Source: Rutpela maculata
Taxonomy: Eukaryota; Arthropoda; Insecta; Coleoptera; Cerambycidae
Assembly: GCA_936432065.2 (NCBI GenBank)
Contig: OW386286.2
Span: forward strand, 116,585,519 to 116,649,518
Length of the DNA: 64,000 nt
Reading direction: 5' to 3'
Shown: positions 59,748-64,000 of the stretch, piece after piece
How positions within the stretch are numbered: position 1 is the first letter of the stretch
How the letters are laid out: each line of letters begins with the position of its first letter
Program-made: the position numbers and the translations under genes
Notes under the pieces: generated by a model
Told to the model about the DNA's origin: nothing
Database searches by the model: none
What the model saw: the letters and a program-made list of their open reading frames with translations, nothing else

Positions 59748-61671
59748 TCCAGTAGAATTAGTAAAAAAAAAACTGAAATTTATTGTATTCGTTTCAGGAT
59801 GCCACGTGGATTAAACGATAGTTTTATTGATTACGAACATGATCCTGAATTTGGTCCACTTTTTGACCGCCGGAACATTGTTTATTTAACGATTTATTGT
59901 TGAAAAATTCAAAAAAATCGACTTTTTTAAAGATAACTCAAAGACCTTTGACGATAAGTTTTTCAATTTGTAGATACTGTTAGAACTTTGAAAAACGGTT
60001 AAGTTGAGAGATGTTTCGTTTGAAATGCTTGAGAATTTGTTTAAATAATTGCAAAAAACCGCGAAAATTTTAGCAATTTGCAAATATTTTTCATTCTTTA
60101 ACAAAAGCACTTTAGTACTTGAAACTTTGAAGAAATATGTCTTTTATTACCCCAAAGTTATCCCTAAAATTTCATCAAAAAACTTTAATTAGTTTAAGAG
60201 ATATTCAATTTGTTTATTAAAAACATAAATAATGTAAAATGCAAATTCACTCAGTTCCCGTTGTCGTAGAGGGTTGATCTGGACATCCTTTTTTTTGTTG
60301 AGACTTAAACTTTATGTTTTCATTAATGGCAAATCAAATTTGCATTATTTTCAACTTCAAAATGGCGTTTGAAAAAGTGTCACATTTTGAGGTTAGGTTT
60401 TTTTGCTAATAACTTTTAAACAAATGAAGATTTTGCAATATCGTTCTCATATCTTTGTTGCTGAGGTCTTTTCACACATTTTCAAAAAAAAAAAAATGAC
60501 TCTGTAGCCTTATTAGAAGCCGAGATGATTTCTTTTTTTAATAAATTCGTAAAAAATTTTTTAACAAAAAATAATTGTTTATAACAAATTATTGTTTAAT
60601 TAGGAAAAAATCGACATGACATATTATTATTTCATCACGCTACCCCAAATTAAAAAAAAGTCAAAATCGGAGAAACGGTAAATTTTTGGTTGACGGATTT
60701 AAACTCGTCTCGATCATTTTATGAACATGTTACAGATATGACTCATGCTTCTCACTCCTGTTCTGACGCTGATTTAAAATTAATTACCGTTAATTTTTTC
60801 CCCCAAACTCAGCTCTATTACAAAGATAGACTATTAAACTAATTGTTCGCCAAGTTTCAGCTGTTAATGTTTATTAATAAACAAATTAGGAATTTATTAA
60901 AAAAAAAAATCATCTCGGCTTCTAGTAAGGCTACAGTCATTTTTTTTTTTTGAAAATGTGAAAAAACCCTAGCAATATGAGAACGATATTGCAAAATCTT
61001 CATTTGTTTTAAATTCATTAGCAAAAAACCTAACCTCAAAATGTGACACTTTTTCAAACGTCACTTTGAAGTTGAAAATAATGCAAATTTGATTTACCAT
61101 TAATGAAAACATAAAGTTTAAGTCTCAACAAAAAAAAATGATGTCCAGATCAACCCTCTACGACACCGGGAACTGGGTGAATTTGCATTTTCCATTATTC
61201 ATATTTTTAATAAACAAATTGAATATCTCTTAAACTAATTAAAATTTTTTGATGAAATTTTAGAGGTAACTTTAGGGTGATAAAAGACATATCTTGTCAG
61301 AGTTTCAAGCACTAAAGTGCTTTTGTTAAAGAATGAAAAATATTTGCAAATTGCGAAAATTTTCGCGGTTTTTTGCAATTATTTAAACAAATTTTCGAGC
61401 GTTTTAAATGAAAACCTCTCAAATTAACCGTTTTTAAAAGTTCTAACAGTACCTACAAATTGAAAAACCTATCGTCAAAGGTCTTTGAGTTATCTTTAAA
61501 AAAGTCGATGTTTTGGAATTTTTCAACAATAAATCGTTAAATAAACAATGTTCCCACGGTCAAAAAGTGGACCAAATTCAGGGTCACGTTCGTAATCAAT
61601 AAAACTATCGTTTAATCCACGTGGCATCCTGAAACGAATTACAATATGCATATTTGCTAATTCCACTGGCC
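59748..61671. mobile_element. Large palindrome, 1.92 kb, with the same short reading frame in both arms
   Basis: The left arm 59748-60552 and right arm 60885-61671 are inverted copies (CCAGTAGAATTAG against CTAATTCCACTGG at the tips; GCCGAGATGATTTC inside), around a 330-bp centre. Each arm, read inward, has an acceptor-like TTCGTTTCAG and then an open stretch MPRGLNDSFIDYE ... PEFGPLFDR ... NIVYLTIYC ending in a stop. The two versions differ at two residues. The protein family is not recognised. It may be a foldback transposon that took up a gene's last exon. Confidence 0.7.
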
Positions 61672-62587
61672 TAACAATGGACTGCGCGTTCCTTATGCTA
61701 GAATGCAAGTGAAATGTTGTCAACATAATAGTCACTTCAGGCAACCCACATTATGCATTAAGGGCAAAAAGCTGCGTAATTCTATTAGAAACACAATGGT
61801 GTTGTTAAAGAGAATACTACAAATTGTTACAAATACGATTTTTGACTGGTTATTAATTGAAAACAATATTAGTTATAATTGTTTATCACAAATATAGAAG
61901 AAACACAACAATTGTTCAAATTACAAAAAATTAAGTACATTTAAAATAAAATAAAGATACCTACTAATTCCAAATTGTAATTTTAAATTTATGGCATATT
62001 TTGTAGTTAGTCCCTGAAATTAAACATAAATAAGTTATTTGTGAGGGTTGTGTGAATAACAAACATTACCCCTTAAGCCCTTAATCTGTATTGCTGGTTG
62101 CCTAAGATGCTGACAACACAATTTTTTGGGATGCGCAGTCTATTTATAGTAGGTCGATGATTAGTAAGGTCTCTACTAACTGCAGTATGTAAGCCAAGTC
62201 TATGGATCAAATAACAATAAATTGCATGATGTGGCAACTACGGACGTGAGCTTTCCACATCCAAATATCAATCGACTGGCTGACAAAAAAAATATGATAC
62301 TCTTATACTTACATTCTGTTCATATCATATAACTATCTGCATTAATCTTAATTTACATAGGTGTAATGCACAAACACACGTGTTTTACAAATTATTTTCG
62401 ATAAGCACATAAATTTAAATGTGACGTTTATAGGTAGGTAATACCTAACTTGCAGTGATCAAATCTAAGTTACAAAAAAAAAACATTTACAGTACCTACT
62501 TACGTCACGAGTTTTCAAATTTTGAAAAACAATGTATTAGTGTACAAACAAGATATATATTATAAGTTAAGTAGTTATCATACTTAC
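61672..62587. other. Intron 2 of AUP1, part next to exon 2
   Basis: AT-rich intronic DNA beginning, in the gene's direction, at the donor after 62588. No repeat or gene was identified. Confidence 0.4.
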
Positions 62588-62876
62588 TGATATTGCACCA
62601 GTAGCACTCATTATAGCTAACTGGTCAAATACAGATAAACTATTACTAACGTAAACATCAACGTTTTCCTTCTTCTTGGGATTTTCTACAGAAACTGTTA
62701 TACCCAAAGCCAAACATACCACTTTATTAACAATTTTCTGGGTTACTGGTGTATCTGATACAATGTGTCCCAGAATGAAAAGGCTAAGAATTATTATAGC
62801 TCTTAAGAGAAAAAGTACTAATCCAATAGGTACATATAAAATAAGTAAAAATAACTTGACATCATTTTCTGGCAAC
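62588..62876 (-). CDS. AUP1: AUP1 exon 2 (membrane hairpin and start of acyltransferase domain, residues 14-110)
   Basis: The acceptor is TTTTATTTTTAG|G and the donor is ATATCA|GTAAGTATG; the exon ends in phase 0. It encodes a long hydrophobic stretch (LFLLILYVPIGLVLFLLRAI and onward) that fits the monotopic ER/lipid-droplet hairpin of AUP1. The first acyltransferase motif follows, SNSLSVFD at 91-98. Most glycerolipid acyltransferases, and vertebrate AUP1, have His in this H-x4-D motif; here position 93 is Ser (codon AGT) while Asp98 is kept. The acyltransferase fold may therefore be non-catalytic in this species. The next coding exon is 33.9 kb away. Confidence 0.92.
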
Positions 62877-62954
62877 CTAAAAATAAAACATAGCAAATAA
62901 ATTTTAAAAATAAGGATTTTACGTATTTTCTTCAGCCTAGATGTAAGTACTTAC

Positions 62955-62995
62955 CTATTGTTTCTAAACAGATGTTTAATTTCAGTATGTGACAT
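62955..62995 (-). CDS. AUP1: AUP1 exon 1 (start codon, residues 1-14)
   Basis: Read on the - strand, the exon runs from ATG at 62995 and encodes MSHTEIKHLFRNN plus two bases of an Arg codon, then meets a consensus donor (AATAG|GTAAGT). The split codon completes at the start of exon 2 to give NNRLPEND, matching the family's N-terminal Arg-Leu-Pro start before the membrane hairpin. It is too short to appear as an open frame on its own. The intron that follows is only 78 bp. Upstream DNA (62996-64000) shows no obvious TATA box. Confidence 0.85.
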
Positions 62996-64000
62996 ATTTA
63001 CTAAATATTTTTTCCGTTTAATAAATACTCGACATAACGGTAGATTAGAGTTTTTTTAGTATTGAATAGATATAAGTTTAAATGTATACTATATTAAATG
63101 AACTTTTATTTTAATATGCGTTATTACTCAATAATTTGGTAAACGTAAAAAAACAAATATTCCATTAGTAAAACGTCACAAGTAATCGTAATGCGTTCCG
63201 ATTTACCCTTTACGTTACCGACCGGACTTCTAGGAGTTTGTTCGAGAATTGAGATTCAAAGTTTTGTGCATAGATTAAAGAATTGGTTTTGTGAAAGAAT
63301 AAGGATTTTTTCCCAACTTCCCGTTTGATCAACGGTAATGAGGCAAATGTGATGAATATAAATAAGAATATCGCGAAAATCACCCACCAACAGATGGCGC
63401 TCTTAGATATTCTTATTATATTCACGCCTTGCTCTCATGATCAATATCCCAGATAGCATTTATTATTCCACGAATGTACATTTTGCATTCCCAATGTTCT
63501 AATTGCATTCTGTACTTGCCATGTATGTTCTCTCAACATTCCCATATAAATAATATTTTCACATATACAATATGATTATACATACGATATAAATGGAATA
63601 TACAGAAAAGTTTATGTTCACAGTCGCATATACTGTGTACACGTATCAGGGAACGTTCTTTGTATATGTGTTCATGTACATCGTATGGACATTCGTCAAT
63701 GATTTTATCTGTATAATACAGGTATATTTTTTGTAGAAATATTTGCATCGCCCGAGCGCCGCGTCGATAGTAATATCATCAAAAGTTCAGCACTTTTAAC
63801 TCGAACGCTGGTTCGATTTTTGAACTAATAAAAATAAACCTGCATCACAACTGATGAGACAGCAATGCTAGTTTTATAGTACCTATCTACCACCTACAAA
63901 AATAATTATGATGTTTCTCTATCTATATAGATCTGGTTTAAGTACATTTATAATCATCCCCTGTGTGGTGTATGACGTTTTATAAATTTTAAATCGTTCG
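62996..64000 (-). promoter_or_regulatory. 5' flank of AUP1, no defined promoter element
   Basis: This is the DNA upstream of the AUP1 start codon. No TATA box, initiator or CpG cluster stands out. A membrane-helix-like 71-codon frame at 63210-63425 (- strand) has no recognised homology and is not called. The part from 63440 to 63760 contains many ACATATG/CATATGT-like words in both orientations and may be a decayed repeat. Confidence 0.25.

Larger units (their letters stand above)
11844..62995 (-). other. AUP1: AUP1 gene span: five coding exons, four introns, about 51 kb
   Basis: This entry gives the gene model; each exon is listed separately. Coding parts are 41 + 289 + 417 + 190 + 305 = 1242 bp, which is 413 aa plus stop, close to the roughly 410 aa of vertebrate AUP1. 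All introns obey GT-AG and phases match: intron 1 (62877-62954, 78 bp), intron 2 (28692-62587, 33.9 kb), intron 3 (26842-28274, 1.4 kb), intron 4 (12149-26651, 14.5 kb). AUP1 sits as a hairpin in the ER/lipid-droplet membrane, recruits the E2 enzyme UBE2G2 and joins ER-associated degradation to lipid-droplet biology. The domains follow in the family order: N-terminal membrane hairpin, acyltransferase-like domain, CUE domain, C-terminal UBE2G2-binding helix. UTR exons are not defined. An ATTAAA on the - strand at 11693-11698 could serve as a poly(A) signal. Confidence 0.93.

Noticed and set aside
63210..63425. Membrane-helix-like frame upstream of AUP1
   Set aside because: No homology recognised and AT-rich DNA often gives hydrophobic frames; not enough support.

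Overview
The window reads as AT-rich, transposon-dense nuclear DNA of an insect. The signs are spliced animal genes with GT-AG introns, an errantivirus-type LTR element with env, Tc1/mariner, hAT, piggyBac and Harbinger-like DNA elements, R1/jockey/CR1-type LINE debris, tRNA- and 5S-like repeats and a long satellite. The insect order cannot be fixed from the sequence alone.

Two cellular genes are recognised, lying tail to tail. (1) A mucolipin (TRPML) channel gene has an uninterrupted 595-codon reading frame on the + strand (3374-5161), behind a MITE-rich, CpG-rich upstream region. (2) AUP1 (ancient ubiquitous protein 1, a lipid-droplet/ER factor) lies on the - strand. I assembled it from five exons (62955-62995, 62588-62876, 28275-28691, 26652-26841, 11844-12148). 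Exon phases match and the predicted product is 413 aa. The gene covers about 51 kb although its CDS is 1.24 kb; introns 2 (33.9 kb) and 4 (14.5 kb) hold most of the repeats described here.

Layout: 0-3.2 kb, MITEs and a dead Tc1-like transposase; 3.4-5.2 kb, mucolipin; 5.2-11.8 kb, AT-rich flank with foldback repeats and a hAT MITE; 11.8-12.1 kb, AUP1 exon 5. Intron 4 (12.1-26.7 kb) holds LINE and SINE remnants, a roughly 120-bp satellite of about 34 units (15-19.2 kb), a 1.5-kb foldback, a complete Tc1/mariner element with an open transposase (21493-24064), and a hairpin-ended element with a tRNA-like segment split by a LINE tail. AUP1 exons 4 and 3 are at 26.7 and 28.3-28.7 kb. Intron 2 (28.7-62.6 kb) holds an 8.28-kb errantivirus (29253-37534, TSD TGCG, gag and env open, pol broken three times), a 1.2-kb hAT element, hairpin-ended (Helentron/DINE-1-like) repeats with GACA/GACG microsatellite cores, three LINE fragments, a 5S-like fragment, a piggyBac element lacking its first catalytic Asp, TTAA and palindromic MITEs, and a 1.9-kb palindrome whose two arms carry the same short reading frame. 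AUP1 exons 2 and 1 and its 5' flank close the window.

The two host genes act in different processes: a lysosomal cation channel, and ER-associated degradation/lipid droplets. Nothing suggests co-regulation. The main interest is the repeat biology: a compact gene stretched by nested insertions, a satellite that appears to grow out of a transposon end, and hairpin-ended repeat families with shared architecture.
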